Assembly: GCA_964460435.1 (NCBI GenBank)
Contig: CAYWRH010000011.1
Span: forward strand, 1-50,154
Direction: 5' to 3'
Length of the DNA stretch: 50,154 bases
Origin: JAAZBV01 sp964460435
GTDB lineage: Bacteria > Desulfobacterota > DSM-4660 > Desulfatiglandales > HGW-15
Shown: one piece after another, positions 17,794 to 27,259 of the stretch
Layout of the letters: every line of letters begins with the position of its first letter
Numbering within the stretch: the first letter of the stretch is position 1
Translations under genes and position numbers: made by a program
Notes under the pieces: generated by a model
What the model was told of the DNA's origin: nothing
Databases searched by the model: none
The model's input: only the letters and a program-made list of their open reading frames with translations

Positions 17794-19434
17794 ATGAAGA
17801 TATCCATCAATCAGATAAATCCTGTTATTGGAGATTTTGAGTATAACCTTTCGCTGATTCAGAAAGGGGTCAGAGAGGCATCTCTTTCAGGGTGCGATCT
17901 CGCAGTATTTCCGGAACTTGCGCTTACCGGTTATCCACCAAAGGATCTGCTTGAAAAACCGGCCTTCATAAAAAGAAATCTGGAATACCTTGAAAAGCTT
18001 TCAAAAGAATCTTCATCGATCGGGATTGTTTGCGGTTTTGTTGACATTAACAAATCATTAAAAGGCAAGCCCCTTATTAACGGGGCAGCACTTTTACATA
18101 ATGGCAGGATCATCCGCACCGGCGGCAAAAGGCTGTTGCCCAGCTATGATGTCTTTGATGAGACCAGATATTTTGAGTCTGCTGAAAAGAGCCTCTTCTT
18201 TGAAATGAATGGCAAAAGAATCGGCGTGACTATCTGTGAAGACATATGGAATGTCGGTGATATAGAGAATCTGCACAGATACAGCGTTGACCCTGTTGAA
18301 GAACTGGCCCAAACAGGCATTGATATACTCATTAATATTTCGGCATCACCTTTCACAATAAACAAGTCCTCCTTAAGGATGAAGGTGCTTGAAAAGATTG
18401 CAGGCAGATATGATCTCCCTGTAATTTACTGCAACCAGGTCGGAGGAAATGATGACCTGGTATTTGACGGGTCAAGCATGGTGGTTGATAAAAAGGGGAG
18501 ACTTATTCTTCGTGGCAATGAATTTTGTACTGATACCCTTATATGGGAGAGTGATGCAGATTACCAGCTAGTCACTGACCCATGGCCATTGGAGGAGGAG
18601 TCAATTATCAACTGTCTTACACTGGGCACCAGGGACTATGTTTTAAAGTGCGGCTTTAAAAAGGTGCTGGTTGGCCTGTCCGGCGGACTGGATTCATCCC
18701 TTGTGGCATATATAGCCATGAAGGCGCTCGGCCCGGAAAATGTAACAGGTATAAGCATGCCTTCACCATACACATCAGAGTTAAGCAGGAGATGCGCAAG
18801 AGAGCTGGCTAAAAACCTGGCCATCCAATTTGATGAAATCCCTATTGCAGAGATATTTAACAGTTACAAAACTGCCCTTTCGCATCTGTTCAGTGGGCTA
18901 AAGGAGAATGAGACAGAGGAGAATCTCCAGGCAAGGATAAGGGGCAGCCTCCTCATGGCCCTGTCAAACAAGTTCAATGCCCTGCTGCTAACTACCGGCA
19001 ATAAATCCGAGACAGCTACCGGTTACTGCACACTCTATGGTGACATGTGCGGCGCCCTTGCAGTTATATCCGATGTGCCCAAAACTATCTGTTACAGGGT
19101 GGCAAGATATATAAACAGGGAAAAAGAGATAATCCCGCAGGAGGTCATAGAGCGACCTCCATCTGCCGAGTTGAGACCCAACCAGACAGACCAGGACTCT
19201 CTACCCCCCTATGATATGCTTGACAGATTAATCGAGGCAATCGTGGAAAAAAATCTTTCCTATGAGCAGATAGTTGAACAGGGGTACGACCCTGCTATAG
19301 CAAAGGATACATTCAGACGCATAGTTATCAATGAATATAAGCGCAGGCAGGCATCGCCAGGCCTCAAGGTAACCTCAAAGGCATTTGGATATGGCAGAAG
19401 ATTTCCTATTGCCAGAGGCGGAGAATTTTTTTAG
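17794..19434 (+). CDS. nadE: Glutamine-dependent NAD+ synthetase
   Basis: 546 residues from the ATG at 17794 (MKISINQINP, the normal family start). The N-terminal nitrilase-type glutaminase domain (1-260) has the triad E41, K112 and C148. The C-terminal synthetase domain (about 270-546) has the PP-loop LSGGLDSS (295-302) and TTGNKSETATGYCT. It converts nicotinate adenine dinucleotide to NAD+ using ammonia from glutamine, channelled between domains. No strong SD is visible before this ATG; it may rely on read-through from kdnA. Confidence 0.93.
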   Translation: MKISINQINPVIGDFEYNLSLIQKGVREASLSGCDLAVFPELALTGYPPKDLLEKPAFIKRNLEYLEKLSKESSSIGIVCGFVDINKSLKGKPLINGAALLHNGRIIRTGGKRLLPSYDVFDETRYFESAEKSLFFEMNGKRIGVTICEDIWNVGDIENLHRYSVDPVEELAQTGIDILINISASPFTINKSSLRMKVLEKIAGRYDLPVIYCNQVGGNDDLVFDGSSMVVDKKGRLILRGNEFCTDTLIWESDADYQLVTDPWPLEEESIINCLTLGTRDYVLKCGFKKVLVGLSGGLDSSLVAYIAMKALGPENVTGISMPSPYTSELSRRCARELAKNLAIQFDEIPIAEIFNSYKTALSHLFSGLKENETEENLQARIRGSLLMALSNKFNALLLTTGNKSETATGYCTLYGDMCGALAVISDVPKTICYRVARYINREKEIIPQEVIERPPSAELRPNQTDQDSLPPYDMLDRLIEAIVEKNLSYEQIVEQGYDPAIAKDTFRRIVINEYKRRQASPGLKVTSKAFGYGRRFPIARGGEFF

Positions 19435-19512
19435 AAATATAATATAAAGAAGCAGATAAATATGTTGGATACTTACAGCTTTTAGTTTTGAACCTATTAA
19501 AGGAGTAAAAAA

Positions 19513-21174
19513 ATGCGATCAGACAAGATGAAAAAAGGGTTGGAAAGGGCGCCTCACAGATCCCTATGCAAGGCAATGGGTCTTACAGATGATGAGCTTA
19601 ACCAGCCGATAATTGGCATAGTAAACTCGGCAAACGAGGTGATACCCGGACATATAAATTTAGACAGCCTTGTAACATCAATAAAGATGGGTGTGGCCAT
19701 GAATGGGGGCACCCCCCTGGAGTTTCCCACCATAGGCGTTTGTGATGGTATTGCTATGAACCATGAGGGCATGAAATATTCGCTGATTTCAAGGGAACTG
19801 ATTGCAGACTCCATAGAGATAATGGCCACAGCCTTCCCGTTTGATGGGCTTGTGCTTGTTTGCAACTGCGACAAGATAGTCCCCGGCATGCTCATGGCCA
19901 TGCTCAGGCTTAATATTCCATCATTAATAATAAGCGGCGGCCCCATGCTTAAGGGAAAGGTAAAGGATAGAGACATAGATCTTATAACTGTTTTTGAGGC
20001 GGTTGGCGCAAGAAAGGCTGGCAAGATAACAGAGGATGAGCTTCATGATATGGAAGAAAACGCATGTCCTGGCGCAGGATCATGCGCAGGCATGTTCACT
20101 GCAAACTCCATGAACTGCCTGAGCGAGGCCCTGGGCCTGGCCCTCCCCGGAAACGGGACAATACCTGCTGTAATGGCAGAAAGGCAGCGGCTTGCCAAGG
20201 AGGCAGGGAAAAGGGTGATGGAGCTTGTTAAAAATGATATCAAGCCAAGGGATATAGCCACCATGAAGGCATTTGAAAACGCCATGCATGTTGAGATGGC
20301 CCTGGGAAGCTCCACAAACACAGTATTGCACCTCCCTGCCATTGCCCATGAAGCAGGCTTTAAGCTGGACCTTGATCTATTTAACAAGATAAGCGCAGAG
20401 ACTCCCAACCTATGCAAGATATCACCTGCAGGGTCTGCCCACATGGAAGACCTCCATGCTGCAGGAGGCGTAACAGCGGTTATGGGAGAGCTGATGAAAA
20501 AAGGGCTGCTTCATACAGATGCAATCACAGTAACCGGTAAAAAGATTAAAGAGATTGCAGGCAAGGCAGGATCCCTTGATCCTGCTGTTATAAAAAAGAT
20601 AGATTCCCCCTATTCTCCTGATGGCGGCCTTGCAATACTCTTTGGCAACCTTGCGCCGCTTGGCGCTGTTGTCAAAAAGTCTGCTGTTGACCCGTCCATG
20701 CTTGCACATTCCGGCCCTGCCCGCATCTTTAACAGCGAAGAGGAGGCAATGAAGGCCATTATGGATGGGAAGATAAAAAAGGGTGATGTTATAGTAATCC
20801 GCTATGAAGGCCCAAAAGGCGGCCCCGGAATGAGGGAGATGCTTTCACCCACATCAGCACTTGCAGGCGTAGGTCTTGACAAGGATGTTGCACTTATCAC
20901 AGACGGAAGGTTCTCAGGCGGTACACGCGGTGCAGCCATAGGCCATGTATCACCGGAGGCACAGGAGGGCGGCCCTATCGGAATTCTTAAAGAGGGGGAT
21001 ATAATAGAAATAGATATCCCTGCAAGGAGACTCAATGTAAGGCTGACAGATGAAGAGATCAAAAAGCGATCCGCAGAATGGAAACGGCCTGATTACAAGG
21101 TAAAAACCGGTTATCTTTACAGGTATGCAAAGCAGGTAACCTCCGCCAATACCGGGGCCATATTCAAGGAATGA
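19513..21174 (+). CDS. ilvD: Dihydroxy-acid dehydratase
   Basis: 553 residues, full length for IlvD. Iron-sulfur and metal-site motifs are present: GVCDGIAMNHEGM (C77), CNCDKIVPGM (C119), CPGAGSCAGMFTANSM (C185, C191), and the C-terminal GRFSGGTRGAAIGHVSPEA with the catalytic serine. It dehydrates dihydroxy-isovalerate and dihydroxy-methylvalerate in valine, isoleucine and leucine synthesis. AAGGAG lies before the ATG. It stands alone, without ilvBCE, and is followed 5 bases later by rfbB, an unusual pairing that likely reflects shared transcription only. Confidence 0.96.
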   Translation: MRSDKMKKGLERAPHRSLCKAMGLTDDELNQPIIGIVNSANEVIPGHINLDSLVTSIKMGVAMNGGTPLEFPTIGVCDGIAMNHEGMKYSLISRELIADSIEIMATAFPFDGLVLVCNCDKIVPGMLMAMLRLNIPSLIISGGPMLKGKVKDRDIDLITVFEAVGARKAGKITEDELHDMEENACPGAGSCAGMFTANSMNCLSEALGLALPGNGTIPAVMAERQRLAKEAGKRVMELVKNDIKPRDIATMKAFENAMHVEMALGSSTNTVLHLPAIAHEAGFKLDLDLFNKISAETPNLCKISPAGSAHMEDLHAAGGVTAVMGELMKKGLLHTDAITVTGKKIKEIAGKAGSLDPAVIKKIDSPYSPDGGLAILFGNLAPLGAVVKKSAVDPSMLAHSGPARIFNSEEEAMKAIMDGKIKKGDVIVIRYEGPKGGPGMREMLSPTSALAGVGLDKDVALITDGRFSGGTRGAAIGHVSPEAQEGGPIGILKEGDIIEIDIPARRLNVRLTDEEIKKRSAEWKRPDYKVKTGYLYRYAKQVTSANTGAIFKE

Positions 21175-21179
21175 TATAA

Positions 21180-22238
21180 ATGGATAATCTATTAGTAACA
21201 GGCGGAAGCGGTTTTATAGGGAGCAACTTTATCAGGTACCTGCTTGAGGAAACGGATTTCAGGGGTCGTATTATCAATATTGATAAACTCACCTATGCAG
21301 GTAACCCGGAAAACCTTGCGGGTCTTGGCGAGAAATACCCTGGCCGCTACATCTTTATCAAGGCAGACATATGCAGCATGGATGCAATGGAGAGGGTGTT
21401 CAGGGATTACAGGATAGACACGGTCTGCCATTTTGCAGCAGAATCACATGTGGATAGATCAATCGTTGGCCCGTCTGATTTTATCCAGACAAATATTATA
21501 GGCACATTCAACCTGCTTGAGTGTGCCAGAAAAAACAAAGATAATCTCAGGCTATTTCATCATGTAAGCACTGATGAGGTCTTTGGCAGCCTGGGCAATG
21601 AAGGGCTTTTTACTGAAACTACGCCCTATAAACCAAACAGCCCCTATTCCGCATCCAAGGCCTCATCCGATCACCTGGTGCGGGCATATTTCAAAACCTA
21701 CGGCTTGCCAGTAACAATCTCAAATTGCAGCAACAATTACGGCCCATACCAGTTTCCTGAAAAACTGATACCCCTTATCATCCTTAATGCCCTTGAGGAA
21801 AAACCCCTTCCTGTCTATGGAGACGGGAAAAACGTACGTGACTGGCTCTATGTGAAAGACCATTGCAGCGCCATAAAAATGGTAATGGAGAGGGGTAAAA
21901 GAGGCGAAACATATAATATCGGCGGAAATAATGAGATGGAAAATATCCGCATTGTCGAGCTTATATGCGATTATCTGGATAAAAATGAGAGACCCAAAAA
22001 TCATAAATCACGAAGGGAATTGATCACATTTGTAAAGGACAGGCCGGGCCATGACAGGCGTTATGCCATAGATTCCACCAAGATACAGAGGGAATTGGGC
22101 TGGCATCCTTCAGAATCGTTTGAGACAGGTCTTAACAAGACGATAAGATGGTATCTTGATAACAGGGTCTGGATAGATCATGTAAAAAGCGGCGAATACC
22201 AGTCATGGATAGACAAACAATACGGTAAATCTATATAA
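21180..22238 (+). CDS. rfbB: dTDP-glucose 4,6-dehydratase
   Basis: 352 residues, extended short-chain dehydrogenase fold. The NAD-binding glycine motif TGGSGFIGSN is at 7-16; the catalytic residues STDEV (T131, D132, E133) and YSASK (Y156, K160) are intact and typical of RmlB. It converts dTDP-glucose to dTDP-4-keto-6-deoxyglucose, the precursor of rhamnose and other deoxysugars of O-antigen or exopolysaccharide. The following genes rfbA and rfbC are tightly spaced (12-base gap, then 1-base overlap). Confidence 0.95.
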   Translation: MDNLLVTGGSGFIGSNFIRYLLEETDFRGRIINIDKLTYAGNPENLAGLGEKYPGRYIFIKADICSMDAMERVFRDYRIDTVCHFAAESHVDRSIVGPSDFIQTNIIGTFNLLECARKNKDNLRLFHHVSTDEVFGSLGNEGLFTETTPYKPNSPYSASKASSDHLVRAYFKTYGLPVTISNCSNNYGPYQFPEKLIPLIILNALEEKPLPVYGDGKNVRDWLYVKDHCSAIKMVMERGKRGETYNIGGNNEMENIRIVELICDYLDKNERPKNHKSRRELITFVKDRPGHDRRYAIDSTKIQRELGWHPSESFETGLNKTIRWYLDNRVWIDHVKSGEYQSWIDKQYGKSI

Positions 22239-22250
22239 AGGAGTAATACT

Positions 22251-23126
22251 TTGAAGGGAATTATACTTGCAGGCGGATCAGGGACAAGGTTATACCCATT
22301 AACAAGGGTTGTGAGTAAACAGCTTTTACCACTCTATGACAAGCCCATGATATATTATCCGCTGAGCATCCTTATGACAGCGGGTATCAGGGAGATATTG
22401 ATTATAAGCACACCTGTTGATCTGCCTGGTTTTAAAAGGCTGCTTGGCGATGGATCAAAACTTGGCATCAGTTTTACCTATGAGGAGCAGCCAAGCCCGG
22501 ACGGCCTTGCTCAGGCATTTACCATCGGTAAAAGATTTATCGGTAAAGACAATGTCTGCCTGATCCTTGGCGATAATATCTTCTATGGGAACAATCTTGA
22601 TACCATACTCAAGAATGCTGTAAAGCTTGAAAAGGGCGGCCTTATATTCGGTTATCTTGTAAAAGACCCTGAGAGATATGGCGTTGTGGAGTTTGACAAG
22701 AATAGAAATGTTGTAGGCATTGAGGAAAAACCGGCCAAACCCAAATCAAGATACGCTGTTCCGGGTTTATATATGTATGATAACAGCGTTATAGAGATAG
22801 CTGAAAACCTTAAGCCCTCTCCGCGTGGCGAGTATGAGATAACCGATGTGAACCTTGAATACCTAAGGCGCGGCCAGCTCAGGGTGGAGCTTTTAGGCAG
22901 GGGATTTGCCTGGCTTGACACAGGCACACATGAGGCGCTTCAGCAGGCATCAAATTATGTTGAGACCATTCAGGAACGTCAGGGCATCAAGATATCCTGT
23001 ATTGAGGAGATTGCCTATCAGCTCGGTTATATAAATGATGAACAGCTCAGGGAGCTGGCAAAGGAATACAAAAACAATGAGTATGGCAGATATCTTGTCT
23101 CCATTATTGACGGGGAGCAAATCTAA
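22251..23126 (+). CDS. rfbA: Glucose-1-phosphate thymidylyltransferase
   Basis: 291 residues, standard RmlA length. It begins with the nucleotidyltransferase motif ILAGGSGTRLYPLT, followed by SKQLLPLYDKPMIYYPLS, and has GDNIFYG in the middle. It makes dTDP-glucose, the substrate of RfbB. The start codon is TTG, supported by AAGGAG seven bases upstream and the immediate onset of the conserved N-terminus. Its stop overlaps the ATG of rfbC by one base. Confidence 0.95.
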   Translation: MKGIILAGGSGTRLYPLTRVVSKQLLPLYDKPMIYYPLSILMTAGIREILIISTPVDLPGFKRLLGDGSKLGISFTYEEQPSPDGLAQAFTIGKRFIGKDNVCLILGDNIFYGNNLDTILKNAVKLEKGGLIFGYLVKDPERYGVVEFDKNRNVVGIEEKPAKPKSRYAVPGLYMYDNSVIEIAENLKPSPRGEYEITDVNLEYLRRGQLRVELLGRGFAWLDTGTHEALQQASNYVETIQERQGIKISCIEEIAYQLGYINDEQLRELAKEYKNNEYGRYLVSIIDGEQI

Positions 23127-23692
23127 TGCCTGCATCATTTATCAATACCGAACTTCCCGGCGCAGTTATTGTAGAACCTGCTGTATTCAATGACGCAAGG
23201 GGCTTTTTTCTGGAGACATACCACTATGACAGGTATGCTTTAAATGGCATAAACAGACCATTTGTTCAGGATAACCATTCCCACTCAGTAAAAGGCACAC
23301 TGCGCGGGCTCCACTACCAGCTTAAACACCCGCAGGGTAAGCTCATATATGTTGTAAGGGGCGAGATATATGATGTGGCGGTTGATATAAGAAAGGGGTC
23401 ACCCCATTTTGGGAAATGGGTTTCTGCTGTTTTATCAGACAAGAATAAAAGGCAGTTCTATGTGCCGCCAGGCTTTGCCCACGGCTTCTGTGTTGTTAGT
23501 GAAGAGGCTGATGTAACATATAAATGTACAGACCTTTATTCGCCCGGAGATGAATATGGCATTGCCTGGAATGCGCCCGACATAGGTATTGACTGGCCAG
23601 TGGATAAACCACTGTTATCAGAGAAGGATAGCAGGTACCTACCGCTCAGGGAGACGCCACAGGAACATTTACCTGATTATACCAGCGCCTGA
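23126..23692 (+). CDS. rfbC: dTDP-4-dehydrorhamnose 3,5-epimerase
   Basis: 188 residues, RmlC cupin. The catalytic motif GTLRGLHYQ (H63), the RGEIYDVAVDIRKGSP segment and Y138 (CTDLYSP) are all present. It epimerises C3 and C5 of the RfbB product. The final reductase RfbD is missing here, so either rfbD is elsewhere or the intermediate goes to another sugar. Confidence 0.95.
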   Translation: MPASFINTELPGAVIVEPAVFNDARGFFLETYHYDRYALNGINRPFVQDNHSHSVKGTLRGLHYQLKHPQGKLIYVVRGEIYDVAVDIRKGSPHFGKWVSAVLSDKNKRQFYVPPGFAHGFCVVSEEADVTYKCTDLYSPGDEYGIAWNAPDIGIDWPVDKPLLSEKDSRYLPLRETPQEHLPDYTSA

Positions 23693-23712
23693 AAATTGTA
23701 TTTTAATCTTAA

Positions 23713-23780
23713 GTGGACACTGTTGATTTTAGAGCATCAATTGCCTTTTATTATCTGTCCATAAGGTCTGCAGTGTCCAC
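23713..23780. repeat. 68-bp element with perfect 10-bp terminal inverted repeats
   Basis: GTGGACACTG at 23713-23722 and CAGTGTCCAC at 23771-23780 are exact reverse complements 48 bases apart, with an inner TTGAT/ATCAA pair (23723-23727, 23736-23740). It lies between the convergent rfbC and HtrA genes. It may be a MITE-like or insertion-sequence remnant, or a bidirectional terminator; long T runs are absent. Confidence 0.5.
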
Positions 23781-23803
23781 CCAGTCCATTATTATTCCCT
23801 CCC

Positions 23804-25306
23804 CTACCTCTTTATCATATCAATCAGGTCGCTTGAGCACTGAAACCTAATGCCGTTTTCAGTAAGGATCTCCTCTGTTACAGCATCCATTTCAGCCTTT
23901 CTGAAGATCATGGTCTCTACATAATTGCCTTCAAAATTAATCTCTATATACTCTTTAGAGTTCTGTATGACCTCAACAAGGTGCCTTATATTCCTTATTT
24001 TAATGCCATTAATATCTTTTATAACCTGTGCAAGCGGGTCACCATATCCCTTTGTTATGCGGTGAGAAAACATCCTTGATGATATAATAATAAGCTGTTC
24101 CTGCTCCTCTGTGGCGTTGTCATTGAGTCTTGTGATCAGGGGGCTTGAACTCCTTAAAAGATTGCCCAGCCACTCCCTCTGAAGATATCTTAAAAAATCA
24201 TTTGTAGCAGGTGAAAAGACCAGTGGCCCGTATATAAAGTAGCTTGGATACCCATCCTTTAACTCTGGCACAAGTGCATTCTTTTCCCTTAAGAGGGGCA
24301 TATCCAGCTTTATCTCCCTGCCATCACGTAAAACAGTCAGGCTGATATGGCCATTTTTTTCAAGGTGCTGGATCAGATAGGCAAAATGGAGACGCATGCC
24401 ATCCTTTGTAATGATCTTCCCGTCATTATCTATCTTCTCATCACCTATTTTTGTGATAATATCCCATTTCTTTAATAAACCCTTTTCCCCATCGTCATAT
24501 GGTGTTGTAACCATCATGCCTGTCTGGCTTTTATCCAGTTTAAGCTTTTCCCTCAGAGCATCGTTTTCAAGGGTCTGAAGCTGGTCAAACATCATGGGTT
24601 TGCCATCATATCTGCCATCCTCCATATCCTTTAAAAATAGATTCACCTCCTCAACAGGTATAATATAGCCGATGTTTTCGGCCTGTCTGATCCCGCTGAA
24701 GACAATTCCGATTATCTTATTATCGGATATGGCAGGTCCCCCGCTGTTACCGGGATTAAGGGCAGCATCCACCTGTATCCTTAACCCAGCGGTGTTATAG
24801 TAATAGGGGCTGAACTCTATCCTTGAAATAATGCCCCCTGTCACAGAGACACCGGTTCCACCCATCGGATATCCATAGGCATTTACCTTCTGCCCTGTCT
24901 TTGGAACTATTTCAGATAAAGGTAACGGAGGGTGGTCACTGAAAAATGAGCCATCATCCACCTCAAGCAGGGCAAGATCAATGCCTGGTGCAATGGCTGT
25001 CACCTTTGCAGGTATCTTGTCAGAAGACTGGTATGGCTGCACATAGACCTGACTAGCATACATTACAACATGGGCATTTGTGAGTATCCTGTTTCCGGTA
25101 ATTATAACCCCGGTTCCAGATATCTCATTTGCCGGCATTTTTGACCAGGGGTTGAAGACATCCGGCCTTCTCTGATTTGTAATAATCTGCACAACCGATT
25201 TTTCTATCTCCTGTTCAGCATATACAGGATGGCTCATTGTGATTGCAGAAGTAACAGCAAGTATCAAGATTTTACAAGTATAGTGTCTGATGGAATTATA
25301 AAGCAT
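23804..25306 (-). CDS. HtrA/Deg-type serine protease with PDZ-like regions
   Basis: 500 residues. Signal peptide 1-30 (cleavage likely after PVYA), so periplasmic. Trypsin-like domain at about 35-235 with catalytic H79 (TNAHVV), D110 (GIDLALLEVD) and S188 (NPGNSGGP). A PDZ-like region follows at about 245-345, then a long segment and a second possible PDZ region (about 425-480) containing IKDINGIKIRNIRHLVEVI. Deg proteases degrade misfolded envelope proteins. The spacing of domains is less regular than in DegP, so I give no symbol. The SnoaL-like gene upstream ends 36 bases before it. Confidence 0.88.
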   Translation of the reverse strand: MLYNSIRHYTCKILILAVTSAITMSHPVYAEQEIEKSVVQIITNQRRPDVFNPWSKMPANEISGTGVIITGNRILTNAHVVMYASQVYVQPYQSSDKIPAKVTAIAPGIDLALLEVDDGSFFSDHPPLPLSEIVPKTGQKVNAYGYPMGGTGVSVTGGIISRIEFSPYYYNTAGLRIQVDAALNPGNSGGPAISDNKIIGIVFSGIRQAENIGYIIPVEEVNLFLKDMEDGRYDGKPMMFDQLQTLENDALREKLKLDKSQTGMMVTTPYDDGEKGLLKKWDIITKIGDEKIDNDGKIITKDGMRLHFAYLIQHLEKNGHISLTVLRDGREIKLDMPLLREKNALVPELKDGYPSYFIYGPLVFSPATNDFLRYLQREWLGNLLRSSSPLITRLNDNATEEQEQLIIISSRMFSHRITKGYGDPLAQVIKDINGIKIRNIRHLVEVIQNSKEYIEINFEGNYVETMIFRKAEMDAVTEEILTENGIRFQCSSDLIDMIKR

Positions 25307-25342
25307 CTGTTTTCAGTGCCTCCGCATCTTATAATAAATTTT

Positions 25343-25720
25343 CTAAAACATCGGGCTGTCGTTTTCTGATTTTTCCGGCATCTCCTGACAGACATCCCAG
25401 TGCTCAACCAGCCTCTCATTTTCCACCCTGAAGATATCCACAATGGCGTACCCTGGTTCATCCATCTCGGGCTGAAAATGATAATGTATGGCAACAAGGT
25501 CATTTTCCGCAAGTATCCTTTTAAGGTGATACCCCGGATTAGGGTGTATTTTCCAGAAATCCTGAAAAAACTTGATCAGGGCCGCCTTGCCGTGGCCTGC
25601 GCCTGGGTTATGCTGCCTGTATGAAGTGCCAAGCAGCTCATCAAGCACCTTTATGTCATGGCCTATCATAAACTCATTAAAAAATCTCATTACCAACTTT
25701 TTGTTATACTCAATCGACAT
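25343..25720 (-). CDS. SnoaL-like (NTF2-fold) protein
   Basis: 125 residues. The pattern of helices then beta strands, with HNPGAGHGKAAL, FFQDFWKIHP and FRVENERLVEHWDV, is typical of the SnoaL-like polyketide-cyclase family. In this family the last motif marks the open barrel pocket. Many members have no known substrate; none can be named here. GGAGG precedes the ATG. It is probably cotranscribed with the HtrA-type protease downstream. Confidence 0.82.
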   Translation of the reverse strand: MSIEYNKKLVMRFFNEFMIGHDIKVLDELLGTSYRQHNPGAGHGKAALIKFFQDFWKIHPNPGYHLKRILAENDLVAIHYHFQPEMDEPGYAIVDIFRVENERLVEHWDVCQEMPEKSENDSPMF

Positions 25721-25995
25721 TTATGCCTCCAATTGATAATAGTTATCAGAGATCAACCGAAAAACACAGGCGGTAAATTATCTGGTTTCCATCCAGTAAC
25801 TGTCGTTTTTGGATTAAAAGCCTTAAGCCGTATTTATTTAGAGAATATGTAAATAAATACAATTATTCAAGTTATTTCAGGTTATACAGATAATAAATTC
25901 AGCAGATTATCACTAGTCATTTAAAAATTAACCTGCTATATTGCCCCATTGCATTTCCCGAAAATAGATATAAAACCCGATACTGGAGGTAAAAG

Positions 25996-27099
25996 ATGCT
26001 TAAGACAATGAAGGCGCCTGGCATGTATATTCAGGGTTACAATATTATTGATGAATTTGCAGCACATGTTACACGGCTTGGAAAAAGGCCCTTTATAATA
26101 GGAGGCAAAACCGCCCTTTCACGAGTTGAAAAGAGGATGCTTCCAGGCATTAATATCTATGATCTTGAATGCAGTTTTTCTGCTTTTACAGGCAGGGGCA
26201 CAAAAAAGGATGCGCTTGACCTTTCATCAAGGGCGCTTTCTCACAGGGCAGATGTTATTGTAGGGGTGGGGGGAGGGCTTGCCATTGATACTGCAAAGGC
26301 TGTTTCCCACCGGACAGACCTTCCCTTAATGATTATTCCCACAGTGGCATCAACCGATGCACCATGCAGTTCTGTTGCATTACTCTACACCTGGGACCAT
26401 ATTATTGATGAGATAATTCAGCTGAAAAGAAACCCTGATATTGTGCTTGTTGATACCAGGGTCATATCCGAGGCGCCTGTCCGTTTTTTTGTCGCGGGCA
26501 TGGGTGATGCCCTTTCAACATGGTTTGAGGCAAAGACATGTGAAATGACAGGGGCAAAAAACCTTGCAGATGCCCGGCCCACGCTTGCCGGAAATGCCAT
26601 TGCCAGGCTCACATATGACACCATTTTGAAGTATGGTGAAGCTGCAAAAATGGCAGTTGACCTTATGACAGTCACCCCTGCCGTTGAGATGGTAATAGAG
26701 GTAAACTGTTATTTAAGCTCCATTGGATTTGAAAACTGCGGGCTTGGCGCTGCCCACTCCTTTGGAATTGGGGTGGGTTCACTAAAAGGAACAGAGGACT
26801 GCCTTCACGGGGAACTGGTAAGTTTTGGTGTAATAGCAAACCTTCTGATAGAAAATTATCCATTTGATGAAATAGAAAAGGTATTAAAATTCTGTATTGC
26901 TGTGGGTCTCCCTGTCACACTCAAAGAACTTGGGGTGGATGATTCGTCAAAAGAAAATATCCAGTATGCAGGCAGGGCCTGTTTCGGGCCAGGCTCAAAC
27001 CTGAAAAACCTCTCTTTTGATGTCACTGAGGAACTCGCCACTGATATAATACTCGCTGCAGATGCCCTGGGTAGAAAATATATAGGTAGTGACAGCTAG
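25996..27099 (+). CDS. Glycerol dehydrogenase-like metal-dependent dehydrogenase
   Basis: 367 residues, iron/zinc alcohol dehydrogenase superfamily, GldA branch. NAD motif GVGGGLAIDTAKAV (90-103); metal ligands D171 (GMGDALSTWFEA), H254 (AAHSFG) and H271 (LHGEL) match those of glycerol dehydrogenases. It likely oxidises glycerol or a related polyol with NAD+; the exact substrate cannot be read from sequence. GGAGG lies 7 bases before the ATG. It stands alone 160 bases upstream of the rnf operon on the same strand. Confidence 0.82.
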   Translation: MLKTMKAPGMYIQGYNIIDEFAAHVTRLGKRPFIIGGKTALSRVEKRMLPGINIYDLECSFSAFTGRGTKKDALDLSSRALSHRADVIVGVGGGLAIDTAKAVSHRTDLPLMIIPTVASTDAPCSSVALLYTWDHIIDEIIQLKRNPDIVLVDTRVISEAPVRFFVAGMGDALSTWFEAKTCEMTGAKNLADARPTLAGNAIARLTYDTILKYGEAAKMAVDLMTVTPAVEMVIEVNCYLSSIGFENCGLGAAHSFGIGVGSLKGTEDCLHGELVSFGVIANLLIENYPFDEIEKVLKFCIAVGLPVTLKELGVDDSSKENIQYAGRACFGPGSNLKNLSFDVTEELATDIILAADALGRKYIGSDS

Positions 27100-27259
27100 T
27101 CTCAAAAAATAAAAATAGGATTTTTTAAAAAAAATTGTTGATAAATTAAATATAAATATTGTTATATAGCCGACTAAAATCAGGTTATTTCAGTGCGGTT
27201 TAAAAATCATCTTCAATAGATCAGGAACGTGGACGCTTTACTGATAAAGGGATTGAATA

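Noticed and set aside
27100..27259. Consensus sigma-70 promoter before rnfC
   Set aside because: TTGTTG and several AT hexamers exist, but no pair has acceptable spacing.
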